DNA of 64,000 bases from Sanderia malayensis (Eukaryota; Cnidaria; Scyphozoa; Semaeostomeae; Pelagiidae), in the NCBI GenBank assembly GCA_013076295.1, contig RQOL01000404.1, forward strand, positions 1 through 64,000, read 5' to 3'. Of the stretch, positions 11,561 to 26,509 are shown piece after piece; positions within the stretch are counted from its first letter, which is position 1, and each line of letters begins with the position of its first letter. Made by a program: the position numbers and the translations under genes. The notes beneath the pieces are model-generated. The model saw nothing but the letters and a program-made list of their open reading frames with translations. It made no database searches and was not told the origin of the DNA.

Positions 11561-14500
11561 ATTAACGTTCATTAACCTTAATTGCAAATGAAGCCGTGTT
11601 TTTACAGCTGAAACTAAGTAAAATACACATGCATTTGCTTGTTTTCAGTGATATTAACATTACTGCACACTAATTGCCCATGAATCCACGTTATTATAGT
11701 TGAAACTAAGTAAAATACACATGCATTTGCTTGTTTTCAGTGATATTAACATCTATTCACACTACTTACACCTGAATTTACGTTTTTACAGCTGAAACTA
11801 AGTAAAATACACATGCTTTTGCTTTTTTTCAGTGCGATTAACGTTTATTCACACTATATGCATATCAATTTACTTTTTTACAGGTGAAACTAAGCAAAAT
11901 ACACATGCATTTGCTTGTTTTTAGCGATTTTAACATTACTGCACACTAATTGCACTTGATTTCACGTTATTACAGCTGAACCTAAGTAAAATACACATGC
12001 ATTTGCTTGTTTTTAGTGATATTCACATTACTGCACACTAATTGCACTTGAATTCACGTTATTACAGCTAAAACGAAGTAAAATACACATGCATTTGCTT
12101 GTTTTCAGTATAAACAATACTGCATACTAATTGCACATGAATACACGTTATTACAGCTGAAACTAAGTAAAATACATATTCATTTGCTTGTTTTCAGTGA
12201 TATTAACATTACAGCACACCATTTGCACATGAATCCACGTTATTAATGCTGAAACTAATTAAAATACACATGCATTTGCTTTTTTTCAGTGATATTAACA
12301 TTACTGCACACTAATTGCACATGAATCCACGTTATTACAGTTGGAACTAAGTAAAATGAAGATGCATTTACTTGTGTTCAGTGATACTAAGATTACTGCA
12401 CACTAATTGCACATGAATCCACGTTATTACAGTTGAACCTAACTAAAATACACATGCATTTGCTTGTTTTCCTTGATATTAACATTACAGCACACTAATT
12501 GCCCATGAATCCACATTATTACAGCTGAAATTAAATAAAATACGCAAGCATTTGCTTGTTTTCAGTGATACTAACATTACTGCACACCAATTGCACATGA
12601 ATCCACGTTATTACAGCTGAAACTAAGTAAAATACGCCAGCATTTGCTTGTTTTCAGTGATATTAACATTTATTCACACTACTTACACATGAAATTACGT
12701 TTTTACGGCTGAAACTAAGTAAAATACACATGCTTTTCCTTGTTTTCAGTGATATTAACGTTTATTCACACTATATGCACATCAATTTACTTTTTTACAG
12801 TTGAAACTAATTAAAATACACATGCATATGCTTGTTTTCAGTGATATTAACATTCAATCACATTACTTGCATATTAATTTACGTTTTCACAGTTCAAACT
12901 AAGCGAAATACACATGCATTTGCTTGTTTTTAGTGATATTAACATTACTGCACACTAATTGCACTTGAATGCACGTTATTACAGCTAAAACTAAGTAAAA
13001 TTCAAATGCATTTGCTTGTTTTCAGTGATATTAACATTTATTCACACTACTTACACATGAAATTACGTTTTTACGGCTGAAACTAAGTAAAATACACATG
13101 CTTTTCCTTGTTTTCAGTGATATTAAGGCTTATTCACACTATATGCACATCAATTTACTTTTTTACAGTTGAAACTAATTAAAATACATATGCATTTGCT
13201 TGTTTTCAGTGATATTAACATTCAATCACATTAATTGCATATTAATTTACGTTTTCACAGTTGAAACTAAGCAAAATGCACAAGCATTTGCTTGTTTTCA
13301 GTGATATTAACATTACTGCACACTAATTGCACTTGATTTCACGTTATTACAGCTAAAACGAAGTAAAATACACATGCATTTGCTTGTTTTCAGTATAAAC
13401 AATACTGCATACTAATTGCACATGAATCCACGTTATTACAGCTGAAACTAAGTAAAATACATATTCATTTGCTTGTTTTCAGTGATATTAACATTACTGC
13501 ACACCATTTGGACATGAATCCACGTTATTAATGCTGAAACTAAGTAAAATACACATGCATTTGCTTTTTTTCAGTGATACTAACATTACTGCACACTAAT
13601 TGCACATGAATCCACGTTATTACAGTTGGAACTAAGTAAAATGAAGATGCATTTACTTGTGTTCAGTGATACTAGGATTACTGCACACTAATTGCACATG
13701 AATCCACGTTATTACAGCTGAACCTAAGTAAAATACACATGCATTTGCTTGTTTTCCTTGATATTAACATTACAGCACACTAATTGCCCATGAATCCACA
13801 TTATTACAGCTGAAATTAAATAAAATACGCAAGCATTTGCTTGTTTTCAGTGATACTAACATTACTGCACACCAATCGCACATGAATCCACGATATTACA
13901 GCTGAAACTAAGTAAAATATGCCAGCATTTGCTTGTTTACAGTGATATTAACATTTATTCACACTACTTACACATGAAATTACGTTTTTACGGCTGAAAC
14001 TAAGTAAAATACACATGCTCTTCCTTGTTTTCAGTGATATTAACGTTCATTAACCTTAATTGCAAATGAAGCCGTGTTTTTACAGCTGAAACTAAGTAAA
14101 ATACACATGCATTTGCTTGTTTTCAGTGATATTAACATTACTGCACACTAATTGCCCATGAATCCACGTTATTATAGTTGAAACTAAGTAAAATACACAT
14201 GCATTTGCTTGTTTTCAGTGATATTAACATCTATTCACACTACTTACACCTGAATTTACGTTTTTACAGCTGAAACTAAGTAAAATACACATGCTTTTGC
14301 TTTTTTTCAGTGCGATTAACGTTTATTCACACTATATGCATATCAATTTACTTTTTTACAGGTGAAACTAAGCAAAATACACATGCATTTGCTTGTTTTT
14401 AGCGATTTTAACATTACTGCACACTAATTGCACTTGATTTCACGTTATTACAGCTGAACCTAAGTAAAATACACATGCATTTGCTTGTTTTTAGTGATAT

Positions 14501-15756
14501 TCACATTACTGCACACTAATTGCACTTGAATTCACGTTATTACAGCTAAAACGAAGTAAAATACACATGCATTTGCTTGTTTTCAGTATAAACAATACTG
14601 CATACTAATTGCACATGAATACACGTTATTACAGCTGAAACTAAGTAAAATACATATTCATTTGCTTGTTTTCAGTGATATTAACATTACAGCACACCAT
14701 TTGCACATGAATCCACGTTATTAATGCTGAAACTAATTAAAATACACATGCATTTGCTTTTTTTCAGTGATATTAACATTACTGCACACTAATTGCACAT
14801 GAATCCACGTTATTACAGTTGGAACTAAGTAAAATGAAGATGCATTTACTTGTGTTCAGTGATACTAAGATTACTGCACACTAATTGCACATGAATCCAC
14901 GTTATTACAGTTGAACCTAACTAAAATACACATGCATTTGCTTGTTTTCCTTGATATTAACATTACAGCACACTAATTGCCCATGAATCCACATTATTAC
15001 AGCTGAAATTAAATAAAATACGCAAGCATTTGCTTGTTTTCAGTGATACTAACATTACTGCACACCAATTGCACATGAATCCACGTTATTACAGCTGAAA
15101 CTAAGTAAAATACGCCAGCATTTGCTTGTTTTCAGTGATATTAACATTTATTCACACTACTTACACATGAAATTACGTTTTTACGGCTGAAACTAAGTAA
15201 AATACACATGCTTTTCCTTGTTTTCAGTGATATTAACGTTTATTCACACTATATGCACATCAATTTACTTTTTTACAGTTGAAACTAATTAAAATACACA
15301 TGCATTTGCTTGTTTTCAGTGATATTAACATTCAATCACATTACTTGCATATTAATTTACGTTTTCACAGTTCAAACTAAGCGAAATACACATGCATTTG
15401 CTTGTTTTTAGTGATATTAACATTACTGCACACTAATTGCACTTGAATGCACGTTATTACAGCTAAAACTAAGTAAAATTCAAATGCATTTGCTTGTTTT
15501 CAGTGATATTAACATTTATTCACACTACTTACACATGAAATTACGTTTTTACGGCTGAAACTAAGTAAAATACACATGCTTTTCCTTGTTTCAGTGATAT
15601 TAAGGCTTATTCACACTATATGCACATCAATTTACTTTTTTACAGTTGAAACTAATTAAAATACATATGCATTTGCTTGTTTTCAGTGATATTAACATTC
15701 AATCACATTAATTGCATATTAATTTACGTTTTCACAGTTGAAACTAAGCAAAATGC
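10801..15756 (+). repeat. 2,478-bp tandem duplication (two copies)
   Basis: Copy 1 runs from 10,801 to 13,278 and copy 2 from 13,279 to about 15,756. The junction 'cacaagcatttgc' is at 10,801 and 13,279, and the rare 'caccaatcgcacatg' followed by 'cacgatattacag' is at the same offset in both (2,478 bp). I saw only a handful of differences between the copies, for example 'gcatatgcttg' against 'gcatttgcttg' near 12,825 and a missing t near 15,590. The second copy ends in the 82-bp short monomer, where the first continues into copy 2. The first part of each copy is also a copy of the 1,284-bp unit, so the two duplications are nested. Confidence 0.88.
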
Positions 15757-18404
15757 ACATGCTTTCAGTGATATTAAGATTCATTCACACTAATTGCACA
15801 TGAAGCCACGTTATTACAGCTAGAACTAAGTAAGATTCAAATGCATTTGCTTGTTTTCAGTGATATTAACATTACTGCACACTAATTGCACTTGAATGCA
15901 CGTTATTACAGCTAAAACTAAGTAAAATTCAAATGCATTTGCTTGTTTTCAGTGATATTAACATTTATTCACACTACTTACACATGAAATTACGTTTTTA
16001 CTGCTGAAACTAAGTAAAATACACATGCTTTTCCTTGTTTTTAGTGATATTAAGGTTTATTCACACTATATGCACATCAAATTACTTTTTTACAGTTGAA
16101 ACTAGTTAAAATACATATGCATTTGCTTGTTTTTAGTGATAGTAACATTACTGCACACTAATTGCACTTGAATGCACGTTATTACAGCTAAAACTAAGTA
16201 AAATACACACACATTTGCTTGTTTTCAGTATTTACCCTACTGCACACTAATTGCACTTGAAGCCAAGTTATTACAGCTGAAACTAAGTAAAATACACATG
16301 CATTTGCTTGTTTTCAGTGATATTAACATTACTGCACACTAATTGCCCATGAATTTACGTTTTTACAGCTGAAACTAAGTAAATTACACATGCTTTTGCT
16401 TTTTTTCAGTGCGATTAACGTTTATTCACACTATATGCACATCAATTTACTTTTTTACAGGTGAAACTAAGCAAAATACACATGCATTTTCTTGTTTTTA
16501 GTGATTTTAACATTACTGCACACTAATTGCACTTGAATTCACGTTATTACAGCTCAACCTAAGTAAAATACACATGCATTTGCTTGTTTTTAGTGATATT
16601 AACATTACTGCACACTAATTGCACTTGAATTCACATTATTACAGCTAAAACGAAGTAAAATACACATGCATTTGCTTGTTTTCAGTATAAACAATACTGC
16701 ATACTAATTGCACATGAATCCACGTTATTACAGCCGAAACTAAGTAAAATACATATTCATTTGCTTGTTTTCAGTGATATTAACATTACAGCACACCATT
16801 TGCACATGAATCCACGTTATTAATGCTGAAACTAAGTAAAATACACATGCATTTGTTTTTTTTCAGTGATATTAACATTACTGCACACTAATTGCGCATG
16901 AATCCACGTTATTACAGTTGGAACTAAGTAAAATGAAGATGCATTTACTTGTGTTCAGTGATACTAAGATTACTGCACACTAATTGCACATGAATCCACG
17001 TTATTACAGTTGAACCTAACTAAAATACACATGCATTTGCTTGTTTTCCTTGATAATAACATTACAGCACACTAATTGCCCATGAATCCACATTATTACA
17101 GCTGAAATTAAATAAAATACGCAAGCATTTGCTTGTTTTCAGTTATATTAACATTACTGCACACTAATTGCACTTGAATTCACGTTATTACAGCTAAAAC
17201 GAAGTAAAATACACATGCATTTGCTTGTTTTCAGTATAAACAATACTGCATACTAATTGCACATGAATCCACGTTATTACAGCTGAAACTAAGTAAAATA
17301 CATATTCGTTTGCTTGTTTTCAGTGATATTAACATTACTGCACACCATTTGCACATGAATCCACGTTATTAATGCTGAAATTAAGTAAAATACACATGCA
17401 TTTGCTTTTTTTCAGTGATATTAACATTACTGCACACTAATTGCACATGAATCCACGTTATTACAGTTGGAACTAAGTAAAATGAAGATGCATTTACTTG
17501 TGTTCAGTGATACTAGGATTACTGCACACTAATTGCACATGAATCCACGTTATTACAGCTTAACCTAAGTAAAATACACATGCATTTGCTTGTTTTCCTT
17601 GATATTAACATTACAGCACACTAATTGCCCATGAATCCACATTATTACAGCTGAAATTAAATAAAATACGCAAGCATTTGCTTGTTTTCAGTGATACTAA
17701 CATTACTGCACACCAATTGCACATGAATCCACGTTATTACAGCTGAAACTAAGTAAAATATGCCAGCATTTGCTTGTTTACAGTGATATTAACATTTATT
17801 CACACTACTTACCCATGAAATTACGTTTTTACCGCTGAAACTAAGTAAAATACACATGCTTTTCCTTGTTTTCAGTGATATTAACGTTAATTTACACTAT
17901 ATGCACTTCAATTTACTTTTTTACAGTTGAAACTAATTAGAATACACATGCATTTGCTTGTTTTCAGTGATATTAACATTCAATCACATTAATTGCATAT
18001 TAATTTACGTTTTCACATTTGAAACTAAGCAAAATACACATGCATTTGCTTGTTTTTAGTGATATTAACATTACTGCACACTAATTGCACTTGAATGCAC
18101 GTTATTACAGCTAAAACTAAGTAAAATAGAAATGCGTTTGCTTTTTTTCAGTGATATTAACATTTATTCACACTACTTACACATGAAATTACGTTTTTAC
18201 GGCTGAAACTAAGTAAAATACACATGCTTTTCCATGTTTTCAGTGATATTAACGTTTTTTCACACTATAGGCTCATCAATTTACTTTTTTACAGTTGAAA
18301 CTAATTAAAATACACATGCATTTGCTTGTTTTCAGTGATATTAACATTCAATCACATTAATTGCATATTAATTTACGTTTTCACAGTTGAAAACAAGCAA
18401 AATG
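15757..18404 (+). repeat. Mosaic satellite segment
   Basis: This stretch has monomers of both families in mixed order. The part from about 16,340 repeats the order seen at 1,240 and 7,480 ('acaggtgaaactaagc' at 16,460, then 'taaaacgaag', 'cagtataaac', 'gccgaaactaag'). Near 16,232 a singular variant, 'cagtatttaccctactgc', is found. The stretch ends at 'aatgcacaagc' (18,405), the same junction type that opens the 1,284- and 2,478-bp units. No non-satellite DNA was seen. Confidence 0.75.
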
Positions 18405-20260
18405 CACAAGCATTTGCTTGTTTTCAGTGATATTAACATTACTGCACACTAATTGCACTTGATTTCACGTTATTACAGCTAAAACGAAGTAAAATACACA
18501 TGCATTTGCTTGTTTTCAGTATAAACAATACTGCATACTAATTGCACATGAATCCACGTTATTACAGCTGAAACTAAGTAAAATACATATTCATTTGCTT
18601 GTTTTCAGTGATATTAACATTACTGCACACCTTTTGCACATGAATCCACGTTATTAATGCTGAAACTAAGTAAAATACACATGCATTTGCTTTTTTTCAG
18701 TGATATTAACATTACTGCACACTAATTGCACATGAATCCACGTTATTACAGTTGGAACTAAGTAAAATGAAGATGCATTTACTTGTGTTCAGTGATACTA
18801 GGATTACTGCACACTAATTGCACATGAATCCACGTTATTACAGCTGAACCTAAGTAAAATACACATGCATTTGCTTGTTTTCCTTGATATTAACATTACA
18901 GCACACTAATTGCCCATGAATCCACATTATTACAGCTGAAATTAAATAAAATACGCAAGCATTTGCTTGTTTTCAGTGATACTAACATTACTGCACACCA
19001 ATCGCACATGAATCCACGTTATTACAGCTGAAACTAAGTAAAATATGCCAGCATTTGCTTGTTTACAGTGATATTAACATTTATTCACACTACTTACACA
19101 TGAAATTACGTTTTTACGGCTGAAACTAAGTAAAATACACATGCTTTTCCTTGTTTTCAGTGATATTATTGTTCATTAACCTTAATTGCAAATGAAGCCG
19201 TGTTTTTACAGCTGAAACTAAGTAAAATACACATGCATTTGCTTGTTTTCAGTGATATTAACATTACTGCACACTAATTGCCCATGAATCCACGTTATTA
19301 TAGTTGAAACTAAGTAAAATACACATGCATTTGCTTGTTTTCAGTGATATTAACATCTATTCACGCTACTTACACCTGAATTTACGTTTTTACAGCTGAA
19401 ACTAAGTAAAATACACATGCTTTTGCTTTTTTTCAGTGCGATTAACGTTTATTCACACCATATGCATATCAATTTACTTTTTTACAGGTGAAACTAAGCA
19501 AAATACACATGCATTTGCTTGTTTTTAGTGATTTTAACATTACTGCACACTAATTGCACTTGAATTCACGTTATTACAGCTGAACCTAAGTAAAATACAC
19601 ATGCATTTGCTTGTTTTTAGTGATATTCACATTACTGCACACTAATCGCACTTGAATTCACGTTATTACAGCTAAAACGAAGTAAAATACACATGCATTT
19701 GCTTGTTTTCAGTATAAACAATACTGCATACTAATTGCACATGAATCCACGTTATTACAGCTGAAACTAAGTAAAATACATATTCATTTGCTTGTTTTCA
19801 GTGATATTAACATTACAGCACACCATTTGCACATGAATCCACGTTATTAATGCTGAAACTAAGTAAAATGAAGATGCATTTACTTGTGTTCAGTGATACT
19901 AAGATTACTGCACACTAATTGCACATGAATCCACGTTATTACAGTTGAACCTAACTAAAATACACATGCATTTGCTTGTTTTCCTTGATATTAACATTAC
20001 AGCACACTAATTGCCCATGAATCCACATTATTACAGCTGAAATTAAATAAAATACGCAAGCATTTGCTTGTTTTCAGTGATACTAACATTACTGCACACC
20101 AATTGCACATGAATCCACGTTATTACAGCTGAAACTAAGTAAAATACGCCAGCATTTGCTTGTTTTCAGTGATATTAACATTTATTCACACTACTTACAC
20201 ATGAAATTACGTTTTTACGGCTGAAACTAAGTAAAATACACATGCTTTTACTTGTTTTCA
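18405..20260 (+). repeat. Block related to the 2,478-bp unit, repeated 4,851 bp downstream
   Basis: The block opens at the 'cacaagcatttgc' junction and follows the order of 10,801-12,700, but one A monomer has been lost near 19,855-19,870, where 'gttattaatgctgaaac' passes straight to 'aatgaagatgc'. It also has the private variant 'gatattattgttcattaac' at 19,161. The same variant is at 24,012 and the same monomer loss at about 24,710, so the region 18,710-20,260 was copied to about 23,550-25,110. Confidence 0.8.
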
Positions 20261-23200
20261 GTGATATTAACGTTTATTCACACTATATGCACATCAATTT
20301 ACTTTTTTACAGTTGAAACTAATTAAAATACATATGCATTTGCTTGTTTTCAGTGATATTAACATTCAATCACATTACTTGCATATTAATTTACGTTTTC
20401 ACAGCTCAAACTAAGCGAAATACACATGCATTTGCTTGTTTTTAGTGATATTAACATTACTGCACACTAATTGCACTTGAATGTACGTTATTACAGCTAA
20501 AACTAAGTAAAATTCAAATGCATTTGCTTGTTTTCAGTGATATTAACATTTATTCACACTAATTACACATGAAATTACGTTTTTACGGCTGAAACTAAGT
20601 AAAATACACATGCTTTTCCTTGTTTTCAGTGATATTAAGGTTTATTCACACTATATGCACATCAATTTACTTTTTTACAGTTGAAACTAATTAAAATACA
20701 TATGCATTTGCTTGTTTTCAGTGATATTAACATTACTGCACACTAATTGCACATGAATCCACGTTATTACAGTTGGAACTAAGTAAAATGAAGCTAATGC
20801 TTTTCCTTGTTTTCAGTGATATTAACGTTTATTCACACTATATGCACATCAATTTACTTTTTACAGTTGAAACTAATTAAAATACACATGCATTTGCTTG
20901 TTTTCAGTGATATTAACATTCAATCACATTACTTGCATATTAATTTACGTTTTCACAGTTCAAACTAAGCGAAATACACATGCATTTGCTTGTTTTTAGT
21001 GATATTAACATTACTGCACACTAATTGCACTTGAATGCACGTTATTACAGCTAAAACTAAGTAAAATTCAAATGCATTTGCTTGTTTTCAGTGATATTAA
21101 CATTTATTCACACTACTTACACATGAAATTACGTTTTTACGGCTGAAACTAAGTAAAATACACATGCTTTTCCTTGTTTTCAGTGATATTAAGGTTTATT
21201 CACACTATATGCACATCAATTTACTTTTTTACAGTTGAAACTAATTAAAATACATATGCTTTTGCTTGTTTTCAGTGATATTAACATTCAATCACATTAA
21301 TTGCATATTAATTTACGTTTTCACAGTTGAAACTAAGCAAAATGCACATGCTTTCAGTGATATTAAGATTCATTCACACTAATTGCACATGAAGCCACGT
21401 TATTACAGCTAGAACTAAGTAAGATTCAAATGCATTTGCTTGTTTTCAGGGATATTAACATTACTGCACACTAATTGCACTTGAATGCACGTTATTACAG
21501 CTAAAACTAAGTAAAATTCAAATGCATTTGCTTTTTTTCAGTGATATTAACATTTATTCACACTACTTACACATGAAATTACGTTTTTACGGCTGAAACT
21601 AAGTAAAATACACATGCTTTTCCTTGTTTTCAGTGATATTAAGGTTTATTCACTCTATATGCCCTTCAAATTACTTTTTTACAGTTGAAACTAATTAAAA
21701 TACATATGCATTTGCTTGTTTTTAGTGATAGTAACATTACTGCACACTAATTGCACTTGAATGCACGTTATTACAGCTAAAACTAAGTAAAATACACACG
21801 CATTTGCTTGTTTTCAGTATTAACATTACTGCACACTAATTGCACTTGAAGCCAAGTTATTACAGCTGAAACTAAGTAAAATACACATGCATTTGCTTGT
21901 TTTCAGTGATATTAACGTTTATTCACACTATATGCACATCAATTTACTTTTTTACAGTTGAAACTAATTAAAATACATATGCATTTGCTTGTTTTCAGTG
22001 ATATTAACATTCAATCACATTACTTGCATATTAATTTACGTTTTCACAGCTCAAACTAAGCGAAATACACATGCATTTGCTTGTTTTTAGTGATATTAAC
22101 ATTACTGCACACTAATTGCACTTGAATGTACGTTATTACAGCTAAAACTAAGTAAAATTCAAATGCATTTGCTTGTTTTCAGTGATATTAACATTTATTC
22201 ACACTAATTACACATGAAATTACGTTTTTACGGCTGAAACTAAGTAAAATACACATGCTTTTCCTTGTTTTCAGTGATATTAAGGTTTATTCACACTATA
22301 TGCACATCAATTTACTTTTTACAGTTGAAACTAATTAAAATACATATGCATTTGCTTGTTTTCAGTGATATTAACATTACTGCACACTAATTGCACATGA
22401 ATCCACGTTATTACAGTTGGAACTAAGTAAAATGAAGCTAATGCTTTTCCTTGTTTTCAGTGATATTAACGTTTATTCACACTATATGCACATCAATTTA
22501 CTTTTTTACAGTTGAAACTAATTAAAATACACATGCATTTGCTTGTTTTCAGTGATATTAACATTCAATCACATTACTTGCATATTAATTTACGTTTTCA
22601 CAGTTCAAACTAAGCGAAATACACATGCATTTGCTTGTTTTTAGTGATATTAACATTACTGCACACTAATTGCACTTGAATGCACGTTATTACAGCTAAA
22701 ACTAAGTAAAATTCAAATGCATTTGCTTGTTTTCAGTGATATTAACATTTATTCACACTACTTACACATGAAATTACGTTTTTACGGCTGAAACTAAGTA
22801 AAATACACATGCTTTTCCTTGTTTTCAGTGATATTAAGGTTTATTCACACTATATGCACATCAATTTACTTTTTTACAGTTGAAACTAATTAAAATACAT
22901 ATGCTTTTGCTTGTTTTCAGTGATATTAACATTCAATCACATTAATTGCATATTAATTTACGTTTTCACAGTTGAAACTAAGCAAAATGCACATGCTTTC
23001 AGTGATATTAAGATTCATTCACACTAATTGCACATGAAGCCACGTTATTACAGCTAGAACTAAGTAAGATTCAAATGCATTTGCTTGTTTTCAGTGATAT
23101 TAACATTACTGCACACTAATTGCACTTGAATGCACGTTATTACAGCTAAAACTAAGTAAAATTCAAATGCATTTGCTTTTTTTCAGTGATATTAACATTT

Positions 23201-23549
23201 ATTCACACTACTTACACATGAAATTACGTTTTTACGGCTGAAACTAAGTAAAATACACATGCTTTTCCTTGTTTTCAGTGATATTAAGGTTTATTCACTC
23301 TATATGCCCTTCAAATTACTTTTTTACAGTTGAAACTAATTAAAATACATATGCATTTGCTTGTTTTTAGTGATAGTAACATTACTGCACACTAATTGCA
23401 CTTGAATGCACGTTATTACAGCTAAAACTAAGTAAAATACACACGCATTTGCTTGTTTTCAGTATTAACATTACTGCACACTAATTGCACTTGAAGCCAA
23501 GTTATTACAGCTGAAACTAAGTAAAATACACATGCATTTGCTTGTTTTC
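20261..23549 (+). repeat. 1,644-bp tandem duplication (two copies)
   Basis: Copy 1 is 20,261-21,905 and copy 2 is 21,906-23,549. Shared private markers are 'cagctcaaactaagcg' (about 20,402 and 22,047), 'aatgtacgttattac' (about 20,481 and 22,126), the chimeric junction 'aatgaagctaatgc' (20,788 and 22,432), and 'cactctatatgcccttc' (about 21,650 and 23,295). The copies appear nearly identical by eye. Unit length is 18 monomers, two of which are unusual in length (the 82-bp monomer and a 95-bp chimera). Confidence 0.88.
20775..20868 (+). repeat. Chimeric monomer with 3-bp insertion at the junction
   Basis: The monomer begins as the A type 'ggaactaagtaaaatgaag' and then reads 'ctaatgcttttcc', which is the B type that normally has 'acacatgcttttcc'. 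Compared with either parent there are three extra bases ('cta') at the join, giving a monomer of about 95 bp before a separate t loss. The same join occurs at 22,432 and 25,813, so it arose once and was then copied as part of larger segments. Confidence 0.82.
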
Positions 23550-25812
23550 AGTGATATTAACATTACTGCACACTAATTGCACATGAATCCACGTTATTAC
23601 AGTTGGAACTAAGTAAAATGAAGATGCATTTACTTGTGTTCAGTGATACTAGGATTACTGCACACTAATTGCACATGAATCCACGTTATTACAGCTGAAC
23701 CTAAGTAAAATACACATGCATTTGCTTGTTTTCCTTGATATTAACATTACAGCACACTAATTGCCCATGAATCCACATTATTACAGCTGAAATTAAATAA
23801 AATACGCAAGCATTTGCTTGTTTTCAGTGATACTAACATTACTGCACACCAATCGCACATGAATCCACGATATTACAGCTGAAACTAAGTAAAATATGCC
23901 AGCATTTGCTTGTTTACAGTGATATTAACATTTATTCACACTACTTACACATGAAATTACGTTTTTACGGCTGAAACTAAGTAAAATACACATGCTTTTC
24001 CTTGTTTTCAGTGATATTATTGTTCATTAACCTTAATTGCAAATGAAGCCGTGTTTTTACAGCTGAAACTAAGTAAAATACACATGCATTTGCTTGTTTT
24101 CAGTGATATTAACATCACTGCACACTAATTGCCCATGAATCCACGTTATTATAGTTGAAACTAAGTAAAATACACATGCTTTTCCTTGTTTTCAGTGATA
24201 TTATCATCTATTCACGCTACTTACACCTGAATTTACGTTTTTACAGCTGAAACTAAGTAAAATACACATGCTTTTGCTTTTTTTCAGTGCGATTAACGTT
24301 TATTCACACTATATGCATATCAATTTACTTTTTTACAGGTGAAACTAAGCAAAATACACATGCATTTGCTTGTTTTTAGTGATTTTAACATTACTGCACA
24401 CTAATTGCACTTGAATTCACGTTATTACAGCTGAACCTAAGTAAAATACACATGCATTTGCTTGTTTTTAGTGATATTCACATTACTGCACACTAATTGC
24501 ACTTGAATTCACGTTATTACAGCTAAAACGAAGTAAAATACACATGCATTTGCTTGTTTTCAGTATAAACAATACTGCATACTAATTGCACATGAATCCA
24601 CGTTATTACAGCTGAAACTAAGTAAAATACATATTCATTTGCTTGTTTTCAGTGATATTAACATTACAGCACACCATTTGCACATGAATCCACGTTATTA
24701 ATGCTGAAACTAAGTAAAATGAAGATGCATTTACTTGTGTTCAGTGATACTAAGATTACTGCACACTAATTGCACATGAATCCACGTTATTACAGTTGAA
24801 CCTAACTAAAATACACATGCATTTGCTTGTTTTCCTTGATATTAACATTACAGCACACTAATTGCCCATGAATCCACATTATTACAGCTGAAATTAAATA
24901 AAATACGCAAGCATTTGCTTGTTTTCAGTGATACTAACATTACTGCACACCAATTGCACATGAATCCACGTTATTACAGCTGAAACTAAGTAAAATACGC
25001 CAGCATTTGCTTGTTTTCAGTGATATTAACATTTATTCACACTACTTACACATGAAATTACGTTTTTACGGCTGAAACTAAGTAAAATACACATGCTTTT
25101 CCTTGTTTTGAGTGATATTAACGTTTATTCACACTATATGCACATCAATTTACTTTTTTACAGTTGAAACTAATTAAAATACACATGCATTTGCTTGTTT
25201 TCAGTGATATTAACATTCAATCACATTACTTGCATATTAATTTACGTTTTCACAGTTCAAACTAAGCGAAATACACATGCATTTGCTTGTTTTTAGTGAT
25301 ATTAACATTACTGCACACTAATTGCACTTGAATGTACGTTATTACAGCTAAAACTAAGTAAAATTCAAATGCATTTGCTTGTTTTCAGTGATATTAACAT
25401 TTATTCACACTACTTACAAATGAAATTACGTTTTTACGGCTGAAACTAAGTAAAATACACATGCTTTTCCTTGTTTTCAGTGATATTAAGGTTTATTCAC
25501 ACTATATGCACATCAATTTACTTTTTTACAGTTGAAACTAATTAAAATACATATGCATTTGCTTGTTTTCAGTGATATTAACATTCAATCACATTAATTG
25601 CATATTAATTTACGTTTTCACAGTTGAAACTAAGCAAAATGCACATGCTTTCAGTGATATTAAGATTCATTCACACTAATTGCACATGAAGCCACGTTAT
25701 TACAGCTAGAACTAAGTAAGATTCAAATGCATTTGCTTGTTTTCAGTGATATTAACATTACTGCACACTAATTGCACATGAATCCACGTTATTACAGTTG
25801 GAACTAAGTAAA
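23550..25812 (+). repeat. Second copy of the 18.7-20.3 kb block, then mosaic
   Basis: From about 23,550 the order and private variants match 18,710-20,260 with an offset of 4,851 bp ('actaggattac', 'caccaatcgcacatg', 'gatattattgttcattaac' at 24,012). From about 25,110 it passes to B triplets with 'cagttcaaactaagcg', the 82-bp monomer near 25,641 and 'gctagaactaagtaagattc'. It then meets the third 'aatgaagctaatgc' junction at 25,813. 'gttttgagtgatatt' near 25,105 is a private change. Confidence 0.78.
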
Positions 25813-26509
25813 ATGAAGCTAATGCTTTTCCTTGTTTTCAGTGATATTAACGTTTATTCACACTATATGCACATCAATTTACTTTTTTACAGTTGAAACT
25901 AATTAAAATACACATGCATTTGCTTGTTTTCAGTGATATTAACATTCAATCACATTACTTGCATATTAATTTACGTTTTCACAGTTCAAACTAAGCGAAA
26001 TACACATGCATTTGCTTGTTTTTAGTGATATTAACATTACTGCACACTAATTGCACTTGAATGCACGTTATTACAGCTAAAACTAAGTAAAATTCAAATG
26101 CATTTGCTTGTTTTCAGTGATATTAACATTTATTCACACTACTTACACATGAAATTACGTTTTTACGGCTGAAACTAAGTAAAATACACATGCTTTTCCT
26201 TGTTTTCAGTGATATTAAGGTTTATTCACACTATATGCACATCAATTTACTTTTTTACAGTTGAAACTAATTAAAATACATATGCTTTTGCTTGTTTTCA
26301 GTGATATTAACATTCAATCACATTAATTGCATATTAATTTACGTTTTCACAGTTGAAACTAAGCAAAATGCACATGCTTTCAGTGATATTAAGATTCATT
26401 CACACTAATTGCACATGAAGCCACGTTATTACAGCTAGAACTAAGTAAGATTCAAATGCATTTGCTTGTTTTCAGTGATATTAACATTACTGCACACTAA
26501 TTGCACTTG
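25813..26509 (+). repeat. Partial copy of 22,432-23,130 (offset 3,381 bp)
   Basis: It starts at the third chimeric junction 'aatgaagctaatgc' and follows the order and variants of the 1,644-bp unit, including 'acatatgcttttgcttg', the 82-bp monomer near 26,370 and 'gctagaactaagtaagattc'. It leaves that order at about 26,510-26,525, where 'gaatgcacgttattacagct' continues with 'gaacctaag' in place of 'aaaactaag'. That join is the start of the 7.39-kb repeat. Confidence 0.8.
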
